From positions 1-64,000 of the forward strand of contig JAABTK010000003.1 of NCBI GenBank assembly GCA_011389885.1: a stretch of DNA of 64,000 bases, written 5' to 3'. Numbering within the stretch: position 1 is the first letter of the stretch; each line of letters opens with the position of its first letter. This document shows, piece after piece, positions 55,285 to 63,961 of the stretch. This DNA is from Gammaproteobacteria bacterium. Lineage in GTDB: Bacteria > Pseudomonadota > Gammaproteobacteria > Chromatiales > Chromatiaceae. The position numbers and the translations under genes are program-made. The notes under the pieces are model-generated. The model was not told the DNA's origin. It searched no databases and saw only the letters and a program-made list of their open reading frames with translations.

Positions 55285-56000
55285 TAGTCGGCATCGTAAT
55301 CTTCCAACGGCGGGTTGCCGTCGTAGACATCGCTGAGGCGTTTCTGCAGGTAGGCGTCTTTCAGGAACTCATAGGGGTCGAGCGCCGCTTCCTCCAGGAT
55401 GCGCGAGGCGCCGAGCAGGTCCGCGCGCGTATCCACGATATTCAAGGCCTTGGCCGTCCAGCGCCAGCCGTCGGAGTCCACATAGTTCAGCGGATCCAGC
55501 CACCAGTCCCCCGCCAGCCCGAAGGCGTCGCGGCCGGAACTGGGTCCGAGCAACGGCAATACCAGGTAAGGCCCGGACTTTACGCCCCAATAGCCGAGGG
55601 TCTGCCCGAAATCTTCGCCGTACTTGGGCAGGTCCATGCCGCTGGCCACATCGAACAATCCCGCTATGCCGAGGGTGGAGTTCACCAGCACCCGGCTGAT
55701 GTCGGACGCGCCCCGCTTGACCTTGAACTGCAGCAGGTTGTTCACCGCCGAGCCCACGTCTTCCAGGTTGCCGAAGAAGTTGCTCACGCCGCGGTCCACG
55801 AACTCGGGGGCCACCTTCTTGTAGCCCTCGGCCACCGGCTTCAGCAACGCCCTGTCTAGGGTGTCGTTGAACGTGTACATGCTGCGGTTGAAGGTCTCAA
55901 AGGGGTCCCGCGGGTCCGCAAACTCGCTGGTGGAGGCGCAACCGCCCAGCGCAATGCCGAGCATAATCCCGCCGAGAAGGCGTTTGATCCAGGTCTTCAC
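55281..56000 (-). CDS. mlaA: MlaA outer-membrane lipoprotein
   Basis: I start this at GTG 56000, giving 239 aa with a lipobox (ALGGCAS) near residue 21. The VacJ/MlaA family motifs are DPFETFNRSMYTFNDTLDR, FFGNLEDVGSAVNNLLQ, RVLVNSTLGIAGLFDVA and FGQTLGYWGVKSGPYLVLPL. It removes phospholipid from the outer leaflet of the outer membrane and hands it to MlaC. The partner genes are 44 kb away at 8.3-11.4 kb. It is divergent from rnt. Confidence 0.94.
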   Translation of the reverse strand: MKTWIKRLLGGIMLGIALGGCASTSEFADPRDPFETFNRSMYTFNDTLDRALLKPVAEGYKKVAPEFVDRGVSNFFGNLEDVGSAVNNLLQFKVKRGASDISRVLVNSTLGIAGLFDVASGMDLPKYGEDFGQTLGYWGVKSGPYLVLPLLGPSSGRDAFGLAGDWWLDPLNYVDSDGWRWTAKALNIVDTRADLLGASRILEEAALDPYEFLKDAYLQKRLSDVYDGNPPLEDYDADY

Positions 56001-56201
56001 GTTCAATGCTCTCGTCTTAAAAGCCCACAGGCCGCGGAGCGAATCTCCGCCGCCCGGCGGCTCGGGTGAGCCGGCCGAATGTGCTAATCTACCACTTCCG
56101 CCGCGCAAAAACAGCCGTGCAATCCACCTGCCCCAAAACCCATGCATCATCGCGGCTCCCTGCCGAGCCGCGAATGCCGTAACCGAGGACGCCCCCAGAA
56201 C

Positions 56202-56849
56202 ATGACCGAGGAAAACTACAACCCCGCCATCGCCCGCCGTTTCCGGGGCTTCTTGCCGGTGGTGGTGGACGTGGAAACCGCGGGCTTTAACGCCGACACC
56301 GACGCCCTGCTGGAAATCGCCGCGGTGGCGGTCCGTATGGATGACGCCGGCCGGCTGTTCCCGGGCAAGACGGTCGCCGCCCATGTGGAACCCTTTCCCG
56401 GCGCCCGGCTCAACCCCGAAGCGCTGAAGTTCAACGGCATCGACCCCTTCAACCCGCTGCGCCTGGCCGTCACCGAACAGGACGCCCTGCGTCAGATCTC
56501 CACGCCGGTGCGCCACGCGATGAAGGCCAGCGGCTGCAAACGGGCCATCCTGGTGGGGCACAACGCCTTCTTCGATCTCAGCTTCATTAACGCCGCGATC
56601 CGCCGCACCCGCTACAAACGCAGCCCCTTTCACCCCTTCAGCACCTTCGACACGGTATCCCTGGCCGGCCTCGCCTACGGCCAGACCGTGCTCGCCCGCG
56701 CCGCCCGCGCCGCCGGCATCCCCTGGAACGAAGGCGATGCCCACTCCGCCATCTACGACTGCGAAAAGACCGCCCAGCTATTCTGCTGTATCGTCAATCA
56801 ATGGCAGGATCAGGCCCCAGATCTGCCCTGGATGGCCGTGCAAGGCTAA
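56202..56849 (+). CDS. rnt: Ribonuclease T
   Basis: I start this at ATG 56202, giving 215 aa. The DEDDh set is in [11 protein letters not shown] (Asp23, Glu25), [11 protein letters not shown] and [13 protein letters not shown]. It trims the 3' ends of tRNA and other stable RNAs. Length and motifs match E. coli RNase T. Confidence 0.95.
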   Translation: MTEENYNPAIARRFRGFLPVVVDVETAGFNADTDALLEIAAVAVRMDDAGRLFPGKTVAAHVEPFPGARLNPEALKFNGIDPFNPLRLAVTEQDALRQISTPVRHAMKASGCKRAILVGHNAFFDLSFINAAIRRTRYKRSPFHPFSTFDTVSLAGLAYGQTVLARAARAAGIPWNEGDAHSAIYDCEKTAQLFCCIVNQWQDQAPDLPWMAVQG

Positions 56850-56915
56850 CACCGCCTCAGGCGCGCGGACCTTGGGTTTCGGGTCGCCTCCGTTCACGCT
56901 GAACAAACAAGGGCC

Positions 56916-56959
56916 AAAAAAAAGCCCGTCACCCGGAGCAGGCTCCAGAGAGACGGGCT
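56916..56959 (-). terminator. Intrinsic terminator of ssrA
   Basis: Read on the minus strand, GCCCGTC...GACGGGC forms a 7-bp stem with an inner GGAGCCTGCTCC hairpin and a run of eight T, just after the tmRNA 3' end. Confidence 0.85.
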
Positions 56960-56973
56960 GGTTTTGCGGTGAA

Positions 56974-57338
56974 TGGTGGAGGCGGCGGGAATCGAACCCG
57001 CGTCCGCAAGCACTCCGCCTTCGGCTCTACATGCTTAGTCCGGTCTATTATGTTTAACCGCAATCCACCCGACGGACAGGGCTGGTTTGCGGCGGTTCCG
57101 GTTAGGTTTTAACGGTTTGGCCCCGGACGAGCCGCACCGCGATCTTGCGAGTTATGACGCCTGGAATCCGCGCTTCGCAAGCACAGCTCGGTCAGACGGC
57201 ACCCTACTGGGTATTAAGCAGCTAGTGCGTAGTTGTCGTCGTTGGCAACTATCTGTTTGCAGATGGATTTACGAGGGAATCTACATCCTCGGCATGCACC
57301 TTAGGTTTTGCTACCCACGTCGAAGCCAAGTCGCCCCC
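56974..57338 (-). ncRNA. ssrA: tmRNA (one-piece)
   Basis: Read on the minus strand, the 365-nt RNA begins GGGGGCGACTTGGCTTCGAC and ends TTCGATTCCCGCCGCCTCCA plus CCA, which form the tRNA-like acceptor and T arm. The tag frame at 57214-57246 (minus strand) reads ANDDNYALAA then TAA. tmRNA rescues stalled ribosomes and marks the product for proteolysis. SmpB is not in the window. Confidence 0.97.
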
Positions 57339-57499
57339 TAAGTGTCGTAAGTAGGACAGTGTAGGGTCGGCCGAGTTCCGGTGCAAGCGAATCCGCGCCA
57401 AGGGCTGGCGCGATGCGCGCTGTGCAGCGGGCTCTCCGCCCTGCGAATCGGTATTTGGTGGTCGGGTCAGGCGTTTTCAACCGGAGGCCCCCATGCCCC

Positions 57500-57600
57500 A
57501 AGCGCCCATTTTAGGGACGCAGAAGGCGCACAGGATCGCAGAGAACTCCCGCGTCCCCACGCTCCAGCGCCGCCGCCCGGGCCATGACCACGGCCTTGGA
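57500..57600. repeat. CGCAGAAGG-type dispersed repeat fragment
   Basis: GGGACGCAGAAGGCGCACAG, then GATCGCAGAGAAC and CACGCTCCAGCGCC, resembles the inner arm of copy 3 (26330-26440). The 57339-57751 gap otherwise shows no gene I can support; it must contain the ssrA promoter and that of the endonuclease gene. Confidence 0.45.
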
Positions 57601-57751
57601 GGCGCTGCGCGCCGGCGACCCGCCCGCGGGCCGATGCCCTTCGCGGAGCTGCGCACACGGGTTGGATTCGAGGGTTACGATAACGATTTGAAACGGTATG
57701 ATGGTAAAAACACAGATCCAGGCGTTGCGGCGCGTTACCAGGAGAGACGGC

Positions 57752-58390
57752 ATGAAAACCCGGTTTAAGCTCGTGTTGATCCTCGGCGGCTTGCTAGCCG
57801 GCGGCGCACAGACGGCGTCGGCGCGGGAATACCTCGATATACTTTCGGACTTTTGGAAAAACCTGCATCCCGACGGCGGCGAGACCCTGTATTGCGGTCA
57901 GGCCTTCAAGCCCTTCGACCGCGCGGTGAACGTGGAGCATGTGTTCCCGATGGCCTGGGTCACCAACGAACTGCTCTGCGGCGAGCGCATGCAGTGCCGC
58001 CAGGGCAGCGAACGCTTCAACCGCATCGAGTCGGACATGCACAACCTCTACCCCAGCCTGCGCATCATTAACGAGGCCCGGGGGAGCTACCCCTTCGGAG
58101 AGCTGTGGGGTGAGCCGCGGGATTTTGGCGCATGCGATTTCGAGGTCTCCACCAGCAAACGCCTGGCCGAGCCGCGGCCCGAAGCCCGCGGCGAAATCGC
58201 CCGCGCCATGTTCTACATGCACGACGCCTACGACCTGCCCATCTTCCGGCGGCAGTTGCAGATGCTCAAGGACTGGAACCGCGAGGACCCGCCCGAGGCC
58301 GCGGAGCGCCGGCGCAACGACATCATCGAAAGGCTTCAGGGCAGCCGCAACCGCTTCATCGATGACCCCGCCGCGGCCGACTCATTGTAG
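57752..58390 (+). CDS. Endonuclease I-family secreted nuclease
   Basis: I start this at ATG 57752 (MKTRFKLVLILGG), giving 212 aa with a signal peptide ending about ASA-RE. VNVEHVFPMAW carries the catalytic His-Val-Phe-Pro motif of the EndA/NucM (beta-beta-alpha metal) fold, with RIESDMHNLYPSLRIINEARG following. It would degrade DNA (and RNA) in the periplasm or outside. It is convergent with the next gene, overlapping it by 9 bp. Confidence 0.9.
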   Translation: MKTRFKLVLILGGLLAGGAQTASAREYLDILSDFWKNLHPDGGETLYCGQAFKPFDRAVNVEHVFPMAWVTNELLCGERMQCRQGSERFNRIESDMHNLYPSLRIINEARGSYPFGELWGEPRDFGACDFEVSTSKRLAEPRPEARGEIARAMFYMHDAYDLPIFRRQLQMLKDWNREDPPEAAERRRNDIIERLQGSRNRFIDDPAAADSL

Positions 58391-58798
58391 GAAATACCAG
58401 GCGTTCCAAAGCCCGCCCAAATGGGTGAACACCCAGGCCGCCACCGCGATCCGCCCCAGCAGTCGATGCCGCCGGTTGACCGCCGCCGCCAGGCCCGCGG
58501 CGGGCCGCCGCCGGGCCCAAATCAGCAACGGACCCAGCACCAACGGCAGCATGCCGATGCTGCCATGCACATAGATCCAGGGCAGCAGTTGCGCCGGCAC
58601 CGGCGGCAGCAAGGAGGGGAAACGAAAATGCAGCAGGTACAAGGCGGCGAAGACCCAGGCGGCGACGATCAAAAACGTCATCAACCCCGCATGCCGGCGA
58701 AAGGCCCCGGCGCGCGCCGCCAGCCAGGCCCAGCCCAGCAAGCCCAATGCGATCAGCGACCAAACACTGCCGCCAATCAGAACCCATTCGTGAAGCAT
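58382..58798 (-). CDS. Small four-helix membrane protein of unknown function
   Basis: The 138-aa product has four hydrophobic segments, histidines in several of them (LYLLHFRFP, YVHGSIGMLPLVLG, VFTHLGGLWNAWYF) and a basic loop (NRRHRLLGRI). DUF420-like haem-linked proteins have a similar layout, but I do not claim membership. It overlaps the end of the endonuclease gene. Confidence 0.6.
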   Translation of the reverse strand: MLHEWVLIGGSVWSLIALGLLGWAWLAARAGAFRRHAGLMTFLIVAAWVFAALYLLHFRFPSLLPPVPAQLLPWIYVHGSIGMLPLVLGPLLIWARRRPAAGLAAAVNRRHRLLGRIAVAAWVFTHLGGLWNAWYFLQ

Positions 58799-58979
58799 GC
58801 CACCCGGCCCCGGCTCAATCAGAAAGGCGGCATTATGCCCGTTCTACCGCCCACGGCAAAACCTCAATGGCACGGCCGGCCGCTCAGCGGCCGGTTTCAG
58901 GTCGCGCCCCGTGTGAGCGGCCGCAGATTGCGCTAAAATCCCGGTGCTCCGCTCCACCAACGAAACCGAAGGCGCAGCC

Positions 58980-59891
58980 ATGACCCGCTCAACCCGCCCC
59001 ATCGCCGCCGGCGAACTTTGGTCCTCACTTCAGGCCGTCGCCGCCGCGGCGCTTGCAACCGGCGCCCTGCGCCCCATCGAAACCGCTCAAACCCGGCTCG
59101 AAGACCAGGGCGTGGGGTTCTTGGTGCGCACCGCCTCCAACCTGCAACGCAAGGCCGAAGACCAGGCCCGCCAGCAACAGGGCCAGGCCCCGGACAACCC
59201 CTTCCTGGCGCCGGAACCCGAACTGCTGGTGGGCGATATCGGCCCCGATCACCGCGCGGTACTCAACAAGTTCAACGTGCTGGAACACCACCTGCTAATC
59301 GTCACCCGCGAGTTTGAACACCAAGAGCGGCTGCTCAACCTCGCGGACTTTCGCGCCCTGTGCTGGGGCCTTGCGGAACTCAACGGCCTCGGGTTCTACA
59401 ACGGCGGCGAAGTGGCCGGCGCCAGTCAAGCCCACAAACACCTGCAACTGGCCCCGCTGCCGCTCTCCGGCGGCGAAACCGCGGTCCCCATGGCCAGCGC
59501 ATTCGGCGAACTCCCCGCCGGCTTCCTGTTCGGCCGGCTGCCGGGGCTGCCCTTTAATCATGTCTTCGCCCCGCTGCCCCCGACCCTATGGGACCATCCC
59601 CAGAACGCCGCCGCGCATGCCCGCGACCTATACCAGGAAATGCTGGGCTTTGTCGGCATCGGCGAAATCGAACACGCCGCCGGCGAGATGCATCAAAGCC
59701 GCCCCTACAACCTGCTAATGACCCGCCAATGGATGCTCCTGGTCCCGCGCAGCGAGGAATGCGTAGGCCCGATCTCGGTCAACGCCCTGGGCTTCGCCGG
59801 CTCGCTATTCATCAAAAACCCCGCAGACATGGACCTGATCCTCGACCAAGGCCCCATGCAAATCCTCTGCCGGGTCAGCGACAACGCCTAA
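58980..59891 (+). CDS. Ap4A phosphorylase (ATP adenylyltransferase)
   Basis: I start this at ATG 58980 (MTRSTRPIAAGELW), giving 303 aa. NPFLAPEPELLVGDI, HHLLIVTREFEHQ and GASQAHKHLQLAPLP (the HxHxQ motif of GalT/HIT-type transferases) place it with yeast APA1/APA2-type Ap4A phosphorylases, and LMTRQWMLLVPR follows. It splits Ap4A with phosphate into ATP and ADP. It lies 27 bp before the V-ATPase-like gene. Confidence 0.9.
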   Translation: MTRSTRPIAAGELWSSLQAVAAAALATGALRPIETAQTRLEDQGVGFLVRTASNLQRKAEDQARQQQGQAPDNPFLAPEPELLVGDIGPDHRAVLNKFNVLEHHLLIVTREFEHQERLLNLADFRALCWGLAELNGLGFYNGGEVAGASQAHKHLQLAPLPLSGGETAVPMASAFGELPAGFLFGRLPGLPFNHVFAPLPPTLWDHPQNAAAHARDLYQEMLGFVGIGEIEHAAGEMHQSRPYNLLMTRQWMLLVPRSEECVGPISVNALGFAGSLFIKNPADMDLILDQGPMQILCRVSDNA

Positions 59892-59918
59892 CCGAACACC
59901 CCACGCGAGCCGTCCCCC

Positions 59919-61745
59919 ATGCGCAACCCGCTGCACCTGCGCCCCACCCAAGCCCATTGGTTCGAGGTCTTCGTACAACGCGACCAAACCGTCTACGCGC
60001 TGGAGGCCCTAGCCGCCACCGGCGAGGTGCAGCTCGAGTCCGACCCGCGCGGCCATGCGCTGCGAATCAAACAGGTGCAGGCCTGCATCAAGCAATTCGA
60101 AGGCCTGCGCCGCCGCTACGGCGACGAACTTGAGGCCGCATGCGGCGACGCCCCCCACCCCGAGGGCGCACTCGAAAAGAGCAGCGGCGAGGCCCTAAGC
60201 CGCCTGCGCCGCTGGCTGGCCGACCGCCTGCGCAGCCGCCGCCGACAGCAAGCCCTGGAACGCGAGGCGCACAACCTCGAACTGCTCCTCGAATGCCTGC
60301 AAGCGCTCGCATGCGCCCCGCACCTGCTCGAACGCTTCGCCCACCACACCGAATTCCTCTACAAGGGCGTCTTCGCCTGCCCCCCAAGCCCCGAGACCGA
60401 CGACCAACCCGCCGCGGCCGTAGACCGCAAGGTGCGCGGCCCCCACCACGAATTCGTCATCGTCGCCGCGCAACCCGCCGCCCGCCTCGACATCGAGGCC
60501 GCCTACAGCGTCTGCACCCGACTGGACATCCCCGCCTGGCTCGACCAGCCCAGCGAGCGCCCCTGCACCCTGGTCGAGCGCCGCCTCCAGGCGCTCGCCG
60601 AGGAACAGCAAAAGATCCGCCGCAGCCTCGACGAGCAGGCCGCAGACCCCGCCATGCGCACCGCCCTGGGCCACCTCTCGCGCCTCGCCTGGCTCATCGA
60701 ACAGGCCCCCGAACTCACCGGCGAGCGCCGTATCTGCCACGTCACCGGCTGGACCACCAGCGAGCGCCCCGAAGACCTGCTGGCCATCCTCAACCGCAGC
60801 GGCATCCACGCCGCCGCCCGCTTCTCCGCCCCGCCCATCGGCCGCGACTCGCCCATCCACAGCGCCCGGCCCGCCTTCGCCCGGCCCTTCCGGCTGTTCT
60901 CCGGCCTCCTCACGCCCCCCACCCAGAGCGAAATCGACCCCTCGTTCCTGCTCCCGATGCTGGTCCCGCTGCTGTTCGGCTTCATGTTCCCCGACGTCGG
61001 CCACGGCCTCATCCTCATCCTCGCCGGCCTCGCCCTCAAACGCAGCCACCCCAGGCTCGGCTTCCTGCTCCCCTGCGGCATCTCCGCCACCCTGTTCGGC
61101 ATCCTGTTCGGCGACTTCTTCGGCCTGCACCACCTGCTCGAACCGCTCTGGTTCCAGCCCATCGAAGAACCCCTGCGCATACTCGAAGTCGCCCTCATCT
61201 TCGGCGCCATCCTGCTGATGCTCGGCATGCTGTTCTCCGCCATCGAGGCCTGGTGGGACCGCCAGATCCGCCACTGGCTGGTGATCGACGGCGCAGTGCT
61301 CATCCTCTACGCCGGCGCCCTAATCGGCTTCTTCTGGCAGCCCGCCTGGACCGCCATCCCCATCGCCATCCTTTGGTACTTCATCGGGACCGCCCTATTC
61401 AACTGCCGCGGCCAATGCGCAAAAAACCTCCTCCAAGGCCTCGGCGAAACGCTCGCAACCACCCTCGAACTCCTCCTCAACACCCTTTCCTTCCTGCGCA
61501 TCGGCGCCTTCGCCCTGGCCCACGCCGGCCTCTCACTAGCCATCAACACCATCGCCGACCGCTTCGACACCCCGCTCCTCTACGGCCTCACCCTGCTAAT
61601 CGGCCACCTCTTTGCCATCGCCCTCGAAACCCTGCTCGTATTCATCCAAACCACGCGCCTGATCCTGTTCGAATTCTGCGTCCACTTCCTCAAAAGCGAA
61701 GGCCGAGTGTTCCGCCCCATCCGCCGCCGCGACCCACGCCGCTAA
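59919..61745 (+). CDS. V-type ATPase 116-kDa (subunit I/a)-like protein
   Basis: The 608-aa protein has a soluble N-terminal half (about 1-330, with coiled coils and HVTGWTTSERPEDL) and a membrane half (about 340-590) with about eight helices. FGFMFPDVGHGLILIL, LSFLRIGAFALAHAGLS (with the channel arginine) and LVFIQTTRLILFEF are family hallmarks. In full V/A-ATPases this subunit couples ion flow at the K ring. No other V-ATPase gene is present in the window; downstream is a tRNA. It may be an orphan, or the rest may lie elsewhere. Confidence 0.88.
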   Translation: MRNPLHLRPTQAHWFEVFVQRDQTVYALEALAATGEVQLESDPRGHALRIKQVQACIKQFEGLRRRYGDELEAACGDAPHPEGALEKSSGEALSRLRRWLADRLRSRRRQQALEREAHNLELLLECLQALACAPHLLERFAHHTEFLYKGVFACPPSPETDDQPAAAVDRKVRGPHHEFVIVAAQPAARLDIEAAYSVCTRLDIPAWLDQPSERPCTLVERRLQALAEEQQKIRRSLDEQAADPAMRTALGHLSRLAWLIEQAPELTGERRICHVTGWTTSERPEDLLAILNRSGIHAAARFSAPPIGRDSPIHSARPAFARPFRLFSGLLTPPTQSEIDPSFLLPMLVPLLFGFMFPDVGHGLILILAGLALKRSHPRLGFLLPCGISATLFGILFGDFFGLHHLLEPLWFQPIEEPLRILEVALIFGAILLMLGMLFSAIEAWWDRQIRHWLVIDGAVLILYAGALIGFFWQPAWTAIPIAILWYFIGTALFNCRGQCAKNLLQGLGETLATTLELLLNTLSFLRIGAFALAHAGLSLAINTIADRFDTPLLYGLTLLIGHLFAIALETLLVFIQTTRLILFEFCVHFLKSEGRVFRPIRRRDPRR

Positions 61746-61800
61746 AGCCCCGCAAACTATTGACGCCGACCCGCGCAAAGGGTATATTCGACCACCTTGC

Positions 61801-61877
61801 GGCTACGTAGCTCAGTCGGTCAGAGCGACGGACTCATAACCCGTAGGTCGGTGGTTCAATTCCACCCGTAGCCACCA
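61801..61877 (+). tRNA. tRNA-Met (elongator, CAT)
   Basis: 77-nt cloverleaf with encoded CCA: acceptor GGCTACG / CGTAGCC, D arm GCTC/GAGC, anticodon loop CTCATAA with CAT at 61835-61837, and T arm GGTGGTTCAATTCCACC. The acceptor is that of elongator tRNA-Met of E. coli, not the initiator, which starts with an unpaired base and CGGGG, and not tRNA-Ile2 (GGCCCC). Confidence 0.95.
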
Positions 61878-61913
61878 TACACCTGCCCCAAGTCTGCCCA
61901 AAAGATACCAAAA

Positions 61914-61946
61914 GCCCCGTAATTCAACGAGTTACGGGGCTTTTTT
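61914..61946 (+). terminator. Intrinsic terminator of tRNA-Met
   Basis: GCCCCGTAA (61914-61922) pairs with TTACGGGGC (61932-61940) across a 9-nt loop, followed by six T. Confidence 0.9.
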
Positions 61947-62080
61947 GTTTCAGGGGTTTCCCATCGATGATATGGAAATGCCAAAAATCTGTTGGTGCAT
62001 TCGTGGGTGGATTGATACCAACTGCTCAAGAACTTGATGCCTCGGCCCAAGCCCCAACCCCCAAAACCACCCCCAACGGA

Positions 62081-62200
62081 CGTCGAGGCTTCAGCCGGAC
62101 CGAACGAAGCCCCCAAGCGTTGTTGATGCCCCCCAGCCCGGCTAAGGCCTCGACCTCCCAAGCGCCCGCCGAGGAAGCCGAGGCCTTAGCCGGGCCGAGC
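62081..62200. repeat. REPIN-like inverted pair, copy 4, plus a further motif
   Basis: The part 62081-62158 is the reverse complement of the unit at 11399-11474, sharing the spacer words GGCATCAACAAC and GGGGGCTTCGTT. It is followed by a third, degenerate GCCGAGGCCTTAGCCGGGCC motif to 62200. A lone CGTCGAGGCATTAGCCGG motif occurs at 62359-62376. The 61947-62499 gap has no gene I can support. Confidence 0.75.
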
Positions 62201-62214
62201 GAAGCGCGGCTGGA

Positions 62215-62236
62215 GTGTCAAACACGAGTTTGACAC
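62215..62236. repeat. Short palindrome GTGTCAAAC/GTTTGACAC
   Basis: Perfect 9-bp arms with a 4-nt spacer. A second palindrome, GCAAGCTAGAGCTTGC, is at 62325-62340. Both look like small hairpin repeats and lie in the accessory-looking zone after tRNA-Met. Confidence 0.65.
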
Positions 62237-62467
62237 CGATGCGCATCACCTCCGCTGCTGCTGGTCCCCAAGGCCCAGCTCAAGAACCCACACGCCTTGC
62301 AAGCCCTGCTTCCCAAACCATTCGGCAAGCTAGAGCTTGCAACACATGCGTCTCACCGACGTCGAGGCATTAGCCGGTGATGTCGGTACGCGCCCGATCC
62401 TAGGCGTAAATCAAGTCACCAGCCAGGATAAAACCAGCGTAAATTATCGTTTATCAAACCTTTTTTG

Positions 62468-62473
62468 TATAAT
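62468..62473 (+). promoter_or_regulatory. Candidate -10 box of the YjjJ-type gene
   Basis: A perfect TATAAT lies 27 bp upstream of the GTG start at 62500, in an A+T-rich stretch (TTATCGTTTATC just upstream). No strong -35 box is visible. Confidence 0.4.
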
Positions 62474-62499
62474 TCGGCAACATTTATCCTAGTCATGCG

Positions 62500-63813
62500 G
62501 TGAGTCAACGGCGTCAGATGAGCATAACCCTTGCAGAATGCCTGGAAAACGGCCCCTTGACCTCCAAGGAGATCCAGGCGGCCACCGGCCAAACGCAGTC
62601 TGCGGTTTCGCGCCAGATAACAGCCCTTGGCAATCGGGTGATTCGCCTCCGCTCGGGCCGCACGCCTCGGTATGCGCTGACCTGCAACGCCTTTGGCGCC
62701 GACGACAAGCTTCCGCTTTACCGGGTCGATCCGCACGGCCATAGCGCCCTCCTCGCGGTAATACGGCCCTTGGCGCACGGGGCGTTCTTTGTTGAGCCCT
62801 GTCAGGGCATGCCGGAGGTGTTGCTCGGAGATAACGGCAACGGTCTATACGACGGCCTTTCGTAGTTCCTGAATGACCTGAGACCGCAAGGTTTTTTAGG
62901 CCGGCAGGTCGCGGCCGCACTGAATGAACTTGCCGCAGATTTCCCCGCCGATCCCAGGCATTGGCATACCAATCATGTCGGGCGCTATCTACTATCCAAC
63001 GGAGATGACCTCCCCGGAAACCTCAAATTCGGCCAACAAGCCCACTTGAGAGTGCGACGCCCCCCTGTTGCCGTCACCGAAGATGATTATCCCGACCTAG
63101 CCGATCAAGTGATGCGCGGGATCTCGCCCGGCCCTTCTGCGGGTGGAGAACAGCTAAAATTCACCGCATATCACGCTCCAAAAGGCCACGTCATCGTTAA
63201 ATTCACCCCGAACCAAGCGGGGCCAGTGGCGCGGCGGTGGCGCGATATCCTGATCACCGAATTCCACGCCACAAAAGCGGTCCATGAAGCCGGCGTTCCG
63301 GCAGCGGAAACGCGCCTATTGGAGATCGGAAATCGCCTCTTCCTTGAGTCCCGGCCCTTCGATAGAAGCGGCGGATATGGCCGTATGCCAACGCTGTCAC
63401 TCCAAGCTATAGACACCGAGTTCACCGGCCTGGGGGCCAATTGGCCCCAAGTCATGAGGGCGTTATCAGAACCCGGCCTGGTGAAGCCCCGGCACGTCTA
63501 TAATGCAGAGTGCCTATATGTTTTCGGCAGGTTGATCAACAATACCGACATGCACCTTGGAAACCTCAGCCTATCCATCGACGGACAAGGGTTCAGCCTA
63601 CTCCCAGCGTACCACATCGGCTCAATGCGGTTCGCGCCGCGGGCGGGCGATGTGCCGCCGTTTTCATTCTCGCCGCCAAGCCTCAGAAACGCGCCTGCGC
63701 GTGATGTGCGAGCGATAGATCCAATGGCCCACAGATTCTGGGAAACGGTTCACAGTGACCGCAGGATTTCCAACGAATTCCGCTCGTTTCTGGAAAATGG
63801 AAACCGGCCTTGA
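62500..63813 (+). pseudogene. yjjJ: YjjJ-type HipA-family kinase gene interrupted by an in-frame TAG
   Basis: Starts are GTG 62500 or ATG 62518. The first part (to the TAG at 62863-62865) has an N-terminal HTH (LTSKEIQAATGQTQSAVSRQ) and PLYRVDPHGH. The reading frame continues unchanged after the TAG with FLNDLRPQGFLGRQVAAALN and then the kinase: GGEQLKFTAYHAPKGHVIVK, RPFDRSGGYGRMP, and NTDMHLGNLSL with LLPAYHIGSMRF. The codon at the TAG is most likely a mutated Trp (TGG). YjjJ proteins are HTH-HipA fusions acting without a separate antitoxin. As read, only two truncated pieces would be made. Confidence 0.8.
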
Positions 63814-63961
63814 TCACCGTTCCGGCCGCCGAAAGGACGGGGTTCAAAAGCCCGGCTATGGCTGATCTTCGCAAAGGCAGGGCCTTCGCACTCCAAGCGG
63901 GTCATGGCCGATTTGATGATCAAGGCCTGGCTTATGGCTGGGATGCAAAACTTTAGTTTTA

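Noticed and set aside
60140-61810. A 556-residue Pro/Arg-rich frame overlapping the V-ATPase subunit gene
   Set aside because: Its composition (very rich in Arg, Pro and His) is that of an out-of-frame translation. The other frame has membrane helices and family motifs.
61801-61877. tRNA-Ile2 (lysidine-modified CAT anticodon) or initiator tRNA
   Set aside because: The acceptor stem GGCTACG/CGTAGCC matches elongator tRNA-Met; Ile2 starts GGCCCC and the initiator lacks pairing at the first position.
62863-62865. TAG recoding (pyrrolysine or programmed suppression) in the YjjJ-type gene
   Set aside because: TAG is an ordinary stop for several genes in this window, and no recoding signal is visible; a point mutation is simpler.
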